Shown piece after piece: positions 13,400 through 23,625 of a stretch of 64,000 nt of DNA. The stretch comes from Polytrichum commune (lineage: Eukaryota > Streptophyta > Polytrichopsida > Polytrichales > Polytrichaceae). The DNA is taken from positions 19,032,001-19,096,000 of the forward strand of contig OX485803.1 in the NCBI GenBank assembly GCA_950295325.1, in the 5' to 3' direction. The notes under the pieces were generated by a model. It had not been told where the DNA came from and searched no databases. It saw nothing but the letters and a program-made list of their open reading frames with translations. Both the position numbers and the translations under genes were made by a program. How positions within the stretch are numbered: position 1 is the first letter of the stretch; each line of letters starts with the position of its first letter.

Positions 13400-15822
13400 T
13401 CATGAGAATCCGTCATTTGCTGTGCACATGATTTGGCGGCCATTGCCGACAAGGTTATGGTTGTTGATGTTGTCGACGACGACATCGTCCTCCGCCAAAA
13501 GAGATTTAAGGAAGCGGTGAGCAATGGAGCAGGGATTGGGTGCGTTGGAGAAGACGTAGAAGGTGGGAATGTCGGAGGTCGCAAAGCCGTTGAAGCTTGA
13601 ACCCGCGGCGGCCGTGTAAGCTCCCATGTTGGGGAAGATGAGCCAGTCGCCGACGGCGAGGTCGGGCAGCAATGCGGATCGCAGGACGGTATCAAGGCCG
13701 TCACACGTTGGGCCGAATACGGTAGAGTTGTGTACTGTGGTGCAATTGTTGCCATTACCGTTCGCGTACGTCGAGGTCGACAAAGACGCATGCGGTAGCG
13801 GCCGGTACTTGAGCTCGGCGTGGTCGTAAAGCAGGCAATTCATCGACCCGTAAATGCCGTCGTTGATCCAGTACTCTTTCAGATTGCCGCGGACACGCTT
13901 GCCTATGATCGTGGTAGCGAGAGTGGATGGTGATTCTGCAAAGTAGCGACCCGGTTCGGCGATGATGGCCACTTCCATCGACGGCGGAAAGTATTCGTCG
14001 AGCGCCGCATTCACAGCCGCCGCCGCGTCCAGGAAGCTCAGAGTGCCGTTGCATCCCGCCGTAAAGCCGCCGCCGATGTCGAGAATGTTCATCGCTGGCA
14101 GCTGCAGCTGCTCGGCGATTTTAAACACCTTCCTCGCCGCGGCTATGGCGTCGGTGAAGGAATTCGCGTCCGTTGCACCGCTGCCAATGTGGAATGACAC
14201 GCCTGAACAAAACCAAAACCCAAAACCCTAACATCAGAAAAAGTAACGAAACAAAACGAAATTGAATTCTTGATGAAAGAATGAACAGCTGGCGAAAAGA
14301 TAAGAAATAAGCCTATTGGAACGACAATACAAGGAGATGATGGCCCAACCCTCAAGACCTTCAAGACCTAAATCAGAGGGCGAGGTCGCGGAACGAGAAG
14401 ATAGAATTCATTCCATCGACCAAATGTGTGCCGTAAGGACATTGTGTTTCAGAATTGGAGTAAGTGGTTGAATGTGATGCCGTAACCAGTACAATGTGCA
14501 ATTCGGTACTGAGGGATAAGAATGAATGAAGGGCTAACCCACCTGCCACGGGCACACGAAGGTCGTGTGCAACGCACAAGAGATGTTCAACCTCGCTCAT
14601 CAAAGCGCCATACTTTACTCCCAGGGGGCATCTTGCACCCCGATCATCAGTCCGAATGCGCAACAAGAGCACAGCATTTGGGTGACACGCCTTCACCTTA
14701 TGCACCTGCAAAAAAGCATCATCATCATCATCATTAGCCTCGGCCACACACAACAATCACGCCTCAAACATTTTCGAACGAATCAGTCCAGTCAATTCCA
14801 TTTCTTAACCCCTATACCCCTGGGAGATGATTCCCCACCAACCTAACCTAGTTCACACAAACCACCACCACTAGATCACCACTACTTCCACAACCCAACC
14901 CTGCGTCACTACTGAAGTAATGTCGTGAGCAATGTGTATGGTTCTCAATTCATCGGACAATGTCACCAAACCAAGGTAGGAGAGATTGTTTGCATTGCAA
15001 AACAAGTTTGGGCATTGTTTTGCATACCTCCATCTCGCTATCGAAGGTCATGGTGTTGACACCCACGGAAGCTGCGTACTTGACATGAGCTTGCATTTTG
15101 CATGGATTGGCAAACAGAATCCTCTCAGTTGACACCCCCAACGCCAGCACCTGGGCAATCTCGGCCTTGCTCGCACAATCGAAACCCGTTCCGAGCTCCG
15201 CCAACGTGGAGAGTAATGCCGGGTCCGGGCTACACTTCACTGCGTAGAAAGGCTTCACTCTTGGCAGTGCCTTATCCCACTGCTGGAAAAGCTGGATGAG
15301 CAACCCCAGGTCCAACACGTAGAACGCGTCTTGCAAGCCATGGGTCTGCGAACAACAAAACGCAGCAAAATTGGTCCCAGAACAAAAAACCCCAAAAAAT
15401 AAAAATAAACCCTCACAACAATCATAGGTATCCACCACCACCATCAACAACAACAACAGCAAGACTCTTGTGGTGACCAGTATTCGTGATGCACAGAACT
15501 TCATCGTTTTGTGTCGTTTTAGTGACAAAACCCTGCCATGGGTTTTAAGAAAAAAGAAGTCGGTAAAGATCATGCAAAGAAGAAAGAGTTGGAAACTGGA
15601 GATGGATGAGGTGGTGATGTGATTCGTTTTGTTTTGTTGTATTGAGCTTACCTGAATGGTGCTGAAGATGAAGGTGTCAACTTCTGGTTGAGAGCCAGAC
15701 TGCATGAGATGAACCTGGCTGTGGCTGCCTGTGTTACCACTCACAGCCTTGCGAACCGCCGCACTTGTCATCTTGGTCATCTTGGTGTCCCCATCGCAGT
15801 TCGGGTTGAACCCCAAACCCAT
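13400..15822 (-). CDS. ODC: Ornithine decarboxylase, four exons
   Basis: A PLP-dependent enzyme that decarboxylates L-ornithine to putrescine, the entry step of polyamine synthesis; acts as a homodimer. Exons in coding order are 15822-15652, 15345-15028, 14705-14543 and 14202-13400, giving 484 residues. Introns of 306, 322 and 340 bp have GT-AG ends and phases 0, 0 and 1. Visible motifs: [11 protein letters not shown] with the PLP lysine at residue 94; [43 protein letters not shown] (261-264); EPGRY (300-304); [12 protein letters not shown]; and FGPTCDGLD with the catalytic Cys384-Asp385 pair. The Cys-Asp pair favours ODC over arginine or diaminopimelate decarboxylase. The start is the first ATG of the exon-1 frame and leaves an N-terminal extension typical of plant ODCs. 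There is no transit peptide of obvious type and no frameshift, so it looks functional. Confidence 0.95.
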
Positions 15823-17060
15823 GCCTGCCTCTCACCGGCTGTGGAAAGGGAAGATGATTTAACTCAAACCCTCCCAAAACCCTCTCTCTCCCCGAAAACA
15901 ACAACAACAACAAACCTCTCTCTCCCTCTCTTTCTCTCTCTCTCCGTGCTCCTTTCCTTGCGGTAGGAAACTCTCAATAATCTTTACGGAAAAATCTCTA
16001 TGTGACAATAAATCTATGAATTTATTGCAAACTGTAAGAAACCACCCCCTCTATCTGCCGGTGCCCCGCAGGCACACTCCAAGTGTACCTGGACAACGTT
16101 AGCACCTTTCAATCCATAACGCCAGGATGCCCGTGGAGAACGGTTGGGCTGGTGACTCTAGTAACTCGGAAACGAAGGAAGCGACAGAAGCGTTAAGTAC
16201 GCTGGATGCACAAAGACGGTAGGCTTCAGAAAAGGGGGGCCGGGGGTGCTGACAAATTGATTGAAGAAAGAGAGGCACAACTCTACAGAACACCGTCAAT
16301 CTCAAGCTGTGGCACCGAGGTTGGCAAAAAAGAGCTTGAGAGGCATAATCATGGAGGAAATTGCGACGATGACTATCTCGACATAGAGAGTCACCAACAC
16401 CGCAGCAAAAAAATAACCTTCTTCGGCATCAACGAAGGAGGAGGAGCAGCAGCAGCAACAACAGAAGCTATCAACAATTCCGAAACAGAGTCGTCCGTCA
16501 ACTTGCACTACCAGAAGAGCCTCCTCCTACCAATCAAGGGGGGGGGGACTGCCAAAGGCGAGGTTTTTATTGGAACCAACCCACCAACCCACCCACGCAC
16601 CGAAAGCAATCCCACAATCCCAAAGGCTGTATGTATTACAAGATTCCACCCCTGAATCCCAACTCAACTCGCTCCACAACCCACCCAAACTCCTCCCTTT
16701 CGCAACACACACACCCACACCCACCCACTCACTCACTCGCGCTCAATCCCAATTCTCAAACCACGCAAACTACTCTCACCAGGTCGCACAGATTAGAAAG
16801 CCCCAAAGCAGTTGCAAAGGCCAAGGCCAAGGCAAGTCACAGCTGACCCCAAACCTCCTGGAAAGGCCAACCCAGGCAAAGCACTACGCCGCAACAGCAA
16901 CAGTTGCTGCTAAGTCAGTTTGTGAGCCTCAACTCCACTTTCTCTCGCAATTGAAGGGAAGTGGAGAGAGATGGAGCTGTTGCTGCTGATGGTGATGGTG
17001 GTGGTGGTGATGATGAAACTGGTGAGTGTGGAGATGGTGGAGGAGCAAGGGAAGGGGGCT
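15823..17060 (-). promoter_or_regulatory. Probable ODC 5' leader and proximal region
   Basis: The coding strand upstream of the ATG has a GA-rich stretch (reverse complement of CT repeats at about 15915-15944). It also contains several AUG-initiated short frames read in the same direction: 16305-16099 (68 aa), 16508-16302 (68 aa) and 16736-16527 (69 aa). If transcription starts downstream of the TATA-like box at 17090-17095, these would be upstream ORFs able to dampen ODC translation. The leader may contain an intron. This is inference from position only. Confidence 0.4.
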
Positions 17061-17089
17061 TGGAGCGGAGTGTGAGCTAGGCAGTTAAG

Positions 17090-17095
17090 TTTATA
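17090..17095 (-). promoter_or_regulatory. Candidate TATA box for ODC
   Basis: TATAAA on the minus strand, in context CCATATAAACTTAACTG. About 25-60 bases downstream on that strand comes a strongly pyrimidine-rich tract (CCCCCTTCCCTTGCTCCTCC), the arrangement of a plant TATA box followed by a Y patch. It is about 1.27 kb from the ODC ATG. Other TATA-like sequences exist in this AT-rich DNA. Confidence 0.35.
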
Positions 17096-17387
17096 TGGAT
17101 GCCATGAGACTTGGGGAATAGTTAGTAAGTGCCAGAGCTTTCGACTCCCAGAGTAATAACTAGGTCTTATACTAGAGTAGCTGTGTAGATAGGCTGCTAG
17201 AAGTTAGCCGGACGTAGAGAGGAGTAGGGCCCTGCAGTGAAAGGATTCTTTCCCAACTTATTAATAAGGCCCATCCCATCCCCCCCCCCCAAAATCGCCT
17301 CACCAAATGACCAAAGCCCTTCCTAAAAACCGGGGAAAGCTCTCTCCGTTGTGGCGGAGGCAACCAACCCACCGTTTATGGGGTGTA

Positions 17388-17937
17388 GGGGTTGTTTGCA
17401 TCATGTACCATGAAGTTGTCCCATGTCAAAGGGTGGTCCGATTTCTGGAAGAAAAAAATGCGTTCCTAAAGTCTTTGGGCCCCATACTAGGTGTGAATTG
17501 AACGTGGACCAGGAGAAGTGACCGTGCGCCAAAAAGTGGGTGTGTCGATATTTTTTTATGTGTCCAACAAGGGCGGGTTTGATGATTTTCTTCATGTTTA
17601 ACCGTCTCCCCTTCTTTCCTCGTGAACTATGGAAACGTTTGGCAACCACCCAAATTTTTATTTTTATTTTTTGAAATGGCATTTCTTTGTCATGGTCCCC
17701 TGACATTTGCAGCAAGAAAAACTCTTTTGCCACTTCCACTACAAAACCCGTTGGACCATGACAGTGGATAATATAGGCTTGAAAATAGGACTTGTGGGGA
17801 CCTCAAGTTCCATGGTCACCCTTACATTTTATTTTTTCTTGATGTAAACTAAAGCGGTCCCCAAATGAGTTCAACATCCAATCACATATGTTAGAGGAGC
17901 AAGGGACGACTTCATGATCCATGATGTAAACAACCCC
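17388..17937. mobile_element. PIF/Harbinger-like non-autonomous TIR element (family H1)
   Basis: The ends GGGGTTGTTTGCATCATG and its inverse CATGATGTAAACAACCCC enclose 550 bp. Flanking triplets are GTA (left) and TTA (right), a decayed TWA-type duplication. Internal sequence (CCATGAAGTTGTCCCATG, GACCAGGAGAAGTGACCGTG, CAAAACCCGTTGGACCATG) matches the elements at 30123-30611 and 37324-38447. No transposase is present. Confidence 0.75.
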
Positions 17938-18125
17938 TTAATGTCACTTATTATTTGGAGTTACGTTGTGTTATAACATTTTATTATAGATCTTGTTTTT
18001 GGCCCATCAAAGGTCAACTCGGTTGTTTGGGCACTATAGAACAGTGCCATCCTTACTTGGTAAAATTTTACCTTAACAATAAAAATGTAATAGCAACGCA
18101 TAACTCCGCATAGTAAGAAACGTGG
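17938..18125. mobile_element. MITE fragment of the TTTAGTGTCACTTA family
   Basis: The left end TTAATGTCACTTATTATTTG and right end GCAACGCATAACTCCGCATA match the ends of the element at 45138-45345 in inverted arrangement. It abuts the H1 element directly. Confidence 0.55.
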
Positions 18126-18960
18126 CAGTTTCATGGCACGATGATTCGACACGAAGTGACTAGTGCACCCGGCTATTCCGGTGCACCTACAAGAGCTTGC
18201 TCCGGAAATTCCCGAGTAGCTTTCAGTTAAGTAGCTTTCACACACGTTCAAGGTTTCGTCTACCAAGCAACAACATGTTGGATAGCTCTTGTCCCACCTC
18301 CAAACTGCCTTACCACTCACCTATCTTACCATCGATTTTTTTCATAAGTGAACCTCCTCATACCCTCAACCAATCAAAAGCACCGGAGGCGACACTCATC
18401 TCTCGGTATCAACAACAAGGAGGTCGGTGGTTGAGATTTAAACCTCCAATTTCGAAACCATGCCACATCCTTTGCCAACTCGGCTCGGAACTAGATCGCA
18501 TCCGACGGTGTGGAGGCGGCCGTGGTTTTGAAAGGGGGCATTTCCATACATCGTTTACACACATTTACCTGGAGCTTTCTGGCCCCTTTTCTTCCCTCTG
18601 CTTTTCGAGCCCTTTCCTTTCCCCCAATTTGCTGCACGAGCCTTTCTTTATTAAGTGAGTATGTATGTATGTATGTAGCTAGGGCCGGAGGAGGGGAGGT
18701 GTTCTGATGTTAGGGAAACTAGGTGGCCATGCCCCAGGGCTTGCCTAAATTGCCTCCTTGGCATGTTGCTGCTGCTCGGTAGTTTTCATGTTGCTGTTGC
18801 TGCTGCTGCTGCTGCGGTTGTGGTGTTGCCATGCCTGCCTTTACTACCGGGGCTGGTGTTACCACGCCAAGTGTCCCACGTGCCACCAAAGAAAAAGAGC
18901 AGACTCCCGGCTCGGGAACCAAACAACCGAGCAAAGCAAGCTTCGGGGGCACTCAATGCG
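18126..18960. other. Intergenic, moderately GC-rich, no gene recognised
   Basis: Contains a GTAT microsatellite at about 18658-18677 and a CTG/GCT run at about 18763-18820, which produces poly-Leu or poly-Gln frames on the two strands. Neither strand gives a recognisable protein. Confidence 0.45.
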
Positions 18961-18965
18961 TTTCA

Positions 18966-19146
18966 CACCGATCCACACCGATCCACACCACACCACACCA
19001 CACCAACGTTTTCCGACCGGTTCGAGCCGTGGAATGATTGGGGATTATGTTGAGGAATCGATGTGGGGGCCCACCAATTCTTCCACACTGCTGCTGCAGT
19101 CGGAGATGCCAACAGATGTTGTCAGAATCAGCCGATGTGATCAACC
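18966..19146. mobile_element. Short TIR repeat family S1, divergent copy
   Basis: Shares GTTCGAGCCGTGGAATGATT, GGGGATTATGTTGAG, GCCCACCA...TTC and CGGAGATGC...GATGTTGTCAGAA in the same order as the copies at 23295-23440 and 48438-48586. The ends of the better copies are inverted (CTGATCACACC / GGTGTGGTCAG). Confidence 0.65.
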
Positions 19147-19218
19147 TTTCCTCCTCAGCTCGCTGATCGGCGACGAGGTGGCATGCTACGTTAGTAGGTT
19201 GTGACTGATAGTCCGTCT

Positions 19219-19671
19219 ACCCACACTTAGTGGTGTGGGTGGTCACCGGCGAACGGCTCCTATCATCATGGACCACTTTTAGCTCCCATTTGGTCAGTGA
19301 GAGCCATTGGATGTAACCTAATGTTGGTAGCAATCGTTCACTGCACGAAATAGGATACGTAGTTGTCTGATTATAATCAATGTTGTTGCCACCCTACCTT
19401 GCTCAACACTAATTCTCAATTCCTTGACAATTAATGCTAGAAGATATGCTAGAAGATATGTTTTCTTTTATGGGTTTCATATCCTTACTAACACTAAACT
19501 CAAACATGTAACTTCCACACATTACCATAGTTGATATTTAGTGTGTTGAATTTACATGTAATGTCACTTACTTTCATAGGGTTATTGACGTTTAGTGTAT
19601 ACGTCCGTATCGAGTGTATCAAACACTAAATATCCTATCTAGTGTAGTGGCCCGCACCACTAAGTGTGGGT
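19219..19671. mobile_element. TIR element with ACCCACACTTAGTGGTG ends
   Basis: A 453-bp element. The left end ACCCACACTTAGTGGTGTGG is inverted at the right end (CACCACTAAGTGTGGGT). An inner block with the phrase CACCCTACCTTGCTCAACAC recurs near 37760-37795. No ORF. The superfamily is not assigned because no clear target duplication can be read. Confidence 0.65.
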
Positions 19672-19781
19672 GAGCAATAAGGTAAAGCTTAATAACCTCC
19701 TTGAAGTTGCATGCAGTCACGTCCTCGATTTATATGAGTCACTAACATGGCCCCGGCCCACCCGGATGCTTGAGGTGGGGT

Positions 19782-19807
19782 TGCCTGCCTGCCTGCCTGC
19801 CTGCCTT
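19782..19807. repeat. (TGCC)n microsatellite
   Basis: About six TGCC units in a row, followed by related TGCCTTC repeats. Confidence 0.85.
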
Positions 19808-20010
19808 CTTTGCCTGCCTTCTTCCTGTGTCAAAGTCGTTGCTTGGGTGCCACGGATGCATGCGAGTCGACTCACTCGCTTGCTTGTGCGTGATCAGGAG
19901 TTACACTAATCAAACGCACGTTGTTAAAGTGGCTAACACTGTGTAGTTTTTGGACGTTTTGTAAATATCTTAAATAAATAAAAATTGTGTTGTCATACTG
20001 ACTTAGAATA

Positions 20011-20104
20011 TTGCACCCAAATCACCATAGACAGAGCAAAGTATGATTGCATAATACTCTACTCTTTGCATTAGTATACATATTTTTGACCCTCAAGACG
20101 ACCT

Positions 20105-20142
<38 letters not shown>

Positions 20143-20262
20143 GCACCCAAATCACCATAGACAGAGCAAAGTATGATTGCATAATACTCTACTCTTTGCA
20201 TTAGTATACATATTTTTGACCCTCAAGACGGCCTTTGTTGTTGTTGTTGTTGTTGTTGTTGT
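20011..20262. repeat. 130-bp tandem duplication ending in (TTG)n
   Basis: TTGCACCCAAATCACCATAG starts at 20011 and again at 20141. The two copies differ by one substitution (CAAGACGACC versus CAAGACGGCC) before each runs into a TTG microsatellite (20105-20143 and about 20235-20262). Near-identity indicates a recent duplication, probably mediated by the TTG tract. Confidence 0.9.
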
Positions 20263-20629
20263 ATGGCTCCTTACCTTCCGACATCTATGTAGAAGTTGTT
20301 CTTTGGGTGCCACGGATGTTAGTTGAGTCACTCACTCAATTATATATATAGATCACAAATGTTCACAAATATATATATAGATATATATAGATATAGATAT
20401 AATCTCAATCAACAATATCAAATTTTTTCTCATTTAAATAACAACATTTGTGATCATGTACCACTACCATTCAAAACTCACTACAAGACAAGCGTAAGTA
20501 TTTTTGGGTGTATTTATCATACATATGTGATCTTTTGATGATGATCTCACAACTTTTCTTTTGTAAAAATCCTTTGTAAGTGTGATATTATAGCGCACCT
20601 TAGAAAATATTTTACCCTTCACATTATTA

Positions 20630-20740
20630 TAGGCATTTAGGAATCAAGGTATATGGGCCTTAATTTGGTCATTCTTCTTAGTTTGACACCTATATTTGAA
20701 TGATACATGACAAGAATTGTAGCTATGACATACACCAAAA
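20630..20740 (-). repeat. Dispersed repeat family R1, reverse copy
   Basis: Read on the minus strand it gives CATGTATCATTCAAATATAG, then GTGTCAAACTAAGAAGAATG and GGCCCATATACCTTGATT, the same order as the forward copies at 29730 and 45700. Confidence 0.6.
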
Positions 20741-21164
20741 ATACACATATCACGTAAATTAGACAATGTGCTCAAAATATGTATAGACACCATTCTATGT
20801 TCAACAAATAATGCATTTTGATTGACCTATGTGATTAATCAAAGAGGAAGGAACTCTTCACTTTATCGTCTCTTAAGTTTTGTAATTCACCTCCGAATTT
20901 GAGACTTGAATTGACAACATGCATTTTTGCAGTTCATTATTATATTATGTCACCGATTCCTTGACAATGAGCCGGTTCACATTGATATGGCTCATAGGAG
21001 TTCATCATAGAATCCACTAAATTTAAGAGTGTAGAAAATCATGCGACTTTTGATGTTGAGTTTGTTAGAATTTGGTGTGTTGCTGAGGTACTTTGCTCGG
21101 GCACCGTCACTCCATTGGAAATTGACTCCTCCTTTCATCACCAACATTATGGCTCCCAAACTTG

Positions 21165-21265
21165 GAGTCTAGATTAAGGTAGATAACCTTTATTTGGTTA
21201 CTTTTTCTTATTAGGACATCTATGTTTGAGCGTCATGAGGTTTGGTGTGGTTCCAAAAACAAACA
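21165..21265 (-). repeat. Dispersed repeat family R1, reverse copy
   Basis: The minus strand contains ACGCTCAAACATAGATGTCC followed by AAGAAAAAGTAACCAAATAA, aligned to the R1 core. It is more diverged than the 20630 copy. Confidence 0.45.
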
Positions 21266-21748
21266 CCCAAAAACACGTGTTTACAACACATCAGACCTTG
21301 TGCTCAAAACATGACAACCATTCCAAACTCAATAGTCACCTTAAGGAGTCTACATGACCATTTAATGAACACAATAAATTTCCACTTGAATAGTGAATAA
21401 AACATTACTATGAGCTCCAAGATCTACGAGGGAAAGTGGCTACGGCTTCCAAATGGATTTGCTAACCATCTTGTATTAATCACGTGTTTAATATCCCATG
21501 AGAAAGTGAACTAGTCAAAATAACTTGTCATAAAAGCAAAAAGCAAAAAACATTTACAACCCATCTACTTTTAATTGTTGCTCTTCTTTTGGTTTTATTG
21601 TCAATGCTTTCCCACCAAAATAAAAACAAAAACAAAAAGCCACATTTTAAAACAATCCATGCTCTATATTATTAGGTTAGGAACATAAAACCTTGTAGCA
21701 TGATCATGCTTCATACACTTTCTTTATATTGTAGCCTACATAGTCTAA

Positions 21749-22146
21749 GGGCCGGTTTAGGTTACGGTGAAGAAGTGCACCGATTGGTCAAGCATTTCAA
21801 CCCAAGACAAGGTTATTTAAGGCAACAGTTGGTGTGGCAGACAAGATGGAAAAAAACAAACAAAACAAAAAAATGCATGAAGTTGGAGTTCTTTGGAGGC
21901 CAAGTTTCTTGTCCGGGGGTTTGAGGTTGCCCAAGAAACTTGACCCTCTAGAGAACTCCCCTAGCAAAAAGTGTTGCCATGTTGGCAACCCATATCATTT
22001 TTTTCTCCATCATCCATGCTTGAAGTTCTCCACCTACATGTGATTAAACCACTAACAGACTTTCCACCTAAAGCCACATAGTGAACCCCATAATGGTAAC
22101 ATCTGTGCAAAAAAAACTTCATGTTCACCGTTTAGGTTAACGGAGT
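21749..22146. mobile_element. Possible TIR element related to family H1
   Basis: TAA followed by GGGCCGGTTTAGGTTACGG resembles the left end of the H1 element at 37324. An imperfect inverse (TTCACCGTTTAGGTTAACGG) ends near 22143. The right terminal GGCCC is missing, so the call is tentative. Confidence 0.35.
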
Positions 22147-22380
22147 CGCAGTTGAAGGTAAACCAACCACCTTCACATGAAACTCTGAGGACGAATCAAG
22201 TGATTGATTACTCATCTCATTATGTTTGTGGCCGCAACAAACGGGCTTATTTTGTTTGTCGATGTTGTTGTTGTAAGATGTGGATGACCATATATATCCA
22301 AACCCCACAAATAATTACGGATAAGGCCGCAATTTTCTCTCATCATCAACATGTTGTTATGTGGATACTATGCCTAGTTG

Positions 22381-22393
22381 CCCCCCCCCCCCC
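22381..22393. repeat. C13 homopolymer
   Basis: Thirteen C residues followed by five G. Such runs are prone to sequencing error. Confidence 0.9.
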
Positions 22394-22477
22394 GGGGGTG
22401 CAAAAATCATTACACTCCTGCATATAAATAAGCCTTTCGGACTGTAGAATTGTACAAGTTCATCACAAGGGTGGTTT

Positions 22478-22662
22478 TCCTTTTTTCTTTTTTTCCCAGG
22501 GTCGCAAGTTTCTTTTTTTCCTTTTTTTTCCTTTTTCCTTTTTTCTTTTTTTCCCTGAGTCGCGAGTTTCTTTTTTTCTTTTTTCCTTTTTCCTTTCTTT
22601 TTCTTTTTCTTTTTTCCTGGGTCGAGAGTTTCTTTTTTTCTTTTCTTTTTTGTTCCTCCTTT
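22478..22662. repeat. Pyrimidine-rich minisatellite
   Basis: T/C-only tracts are interrupted three times by GGGTCGCAAGTTTC, GAGTCGCGAGTTTC and GGGTCGAGAGTTTC at about 22499, 22556 and 22618. The period is about 57-62 bp. The long Lys/Glu frame on the minus strand and Phe-rich frame on the plus strand are low-complexity artefacts. Confidence 0.85.
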
Positions 22663-23122
22663 TGTAAGGAGCAGTACGACGGCAATGTGGGCGACATGGG
22701 TGAGTGTGGCAGTGAACAGGAGGGCCGGGGCTGAGGAAGATTCAAGTGGTATGGTATGTGTGTGTGATGAATAGCCCTCCCTCCCTCCGGATTTTGGATT
22801 CTAGTATTGTATAATTGAATCTCTGGCCTAAGTTGGTGAGAGGAAAGCTCGGGGATCTTGAGTGTTAGAGGCTAGGTCAGTGTACCATTGCTGCCTTCCC
22901 TTGAAGTCTCCCTCTTTTTCAAATTACAACTTGGACATTCAACTTTTGCAGTCAACTCACGAAGTATCGCCGAAACGCAAGGGAAGGCAAGGCAAGGCAA
23001 GGCAAGGGCAGGGTGAGCCACGTCTAGTAAGTAAAGAGCAAGCACGCGCGCTCGTGCTCGTGATGCATCGTAAGCCCGGAATTGTTAGAAAGTTAGACAG
23101 TTTTCTCCATGATTGACCACCC

Positions 23123-23148
23123 AAAAAAAAAAAAAAAAAAAAAAAAAA
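23123..23148. repeat. A26 homopolymer
   Basis: Twenty-six A residues. The preceding 22.75-23.12 kb has no recognisable ORF, so a retroposed poly(A) tail is possible but unsupported. Confidence 0.9.
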
Positions 23149-23294
23149 GCACACCTACCTACCAAGCAGCTGGGTGATGGCCTCCTTTCCAAAGAGAGAA
23201 GAAGAGGTTGAGATTCAAAAACTTCGAATTTACTAGGAAACCGATGATCGAGGGCACCCGGCGGCCGCTAGTTCCATGTGAACCGGTTTGAGGC

Positions 23295-23440
23295 TCTGAT
23301 CACACCAAATTTTTCGTCCGGTTCTAGCCGTGAAATTGTTGGGGATTATGTTGAGAAATAGATGTTGGCCCACCACTTTTCACATTATTATAACCGGAGA
23401 TGCTGACGGATGGTGTCAGAAGTGGCCGGTGTGGTCAGCC
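23295..23440. mobile_element. Short TIR repeat family S1
   Basis: About 146 bp with inverted ends CTGATCACACC and GGTGTGGTCAGCC. The interior (GAAATTGTTGGGGATTATG, GAGATGCTGACGGATGGTG) is nearly the same as at 48438-48586. A non-coding MITE. Confidence 0.75.
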
Positions 23441-23454
23441 CGAGAGTTTGAGAG

Positions 23455-23625
23455 GAATAATCGGTTGAAGTTCAAGGCTTCGTGAAAATTACCAGCCGTG
23501 TGAGAGGATTGTAGCTCAATTTAGTTGAGGAAAAACCGAAAGATCACAACATGTAACCGGTTGGACTTGGGAACACTAGGGTTTCATGACCGATTGTGCT
23601 CATGGTTCTCCCGGGACACTGTTGA
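23455..23625. repeat. Dispersed repeat shared with 39040-39225
   Basis: GAAAATTACCAGCCGTG, AAAAACCG-AAAGATCA, CATGTAACCGGTTGGACTTG, CTAGGGTT..GACCGATT and CGGGACACTG appear in the same order and spacing at 39040-39225. It lies immediately after the S1 element. Confidence 0.65.

Larger units (their letters stand above)
20263..21740. other. Intergenic, repeat remnants
   Basis: TATA/GATA-rich at 20340-20400, then two reverse-strand remnants of family R1 (listed separately). No gene recognised. Confidence 0.4.

Noticed and set aside
13171-13791. 206-codon open frame on the minus strand overlapping ODC
   Set aside because: It is an out-of-frame shadow of the GC-rich last ODC exon. The correct frame carries all ODC motifs.
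16206-16655. 149-codon plus-strand frame upstream of ODC
   Set aside because: Low-complexity content (Ala/Thr/Gln runs), no recognised domain, and it is antisense to the probable ODC leader.
18758-19204. 148-codon frame with poly-Leu
   Set aside because: Produced by a CTG-type microsatellite and adjoining repeat DNA. There is no domain, and part of it overlaps an S1 repeat.
22410-22745. Lys/Glu-rich 111-codon frame and Phe-rich frame on the opposite strand
   Set aside because: Both are translations of the pyrimidine minisatellite.
23123-23148. Poly(A) tail of a processed retrogene
   Set aside because: No exon-like or known coding sequence precedes the A26 run, and no flanking direct repeat was found.
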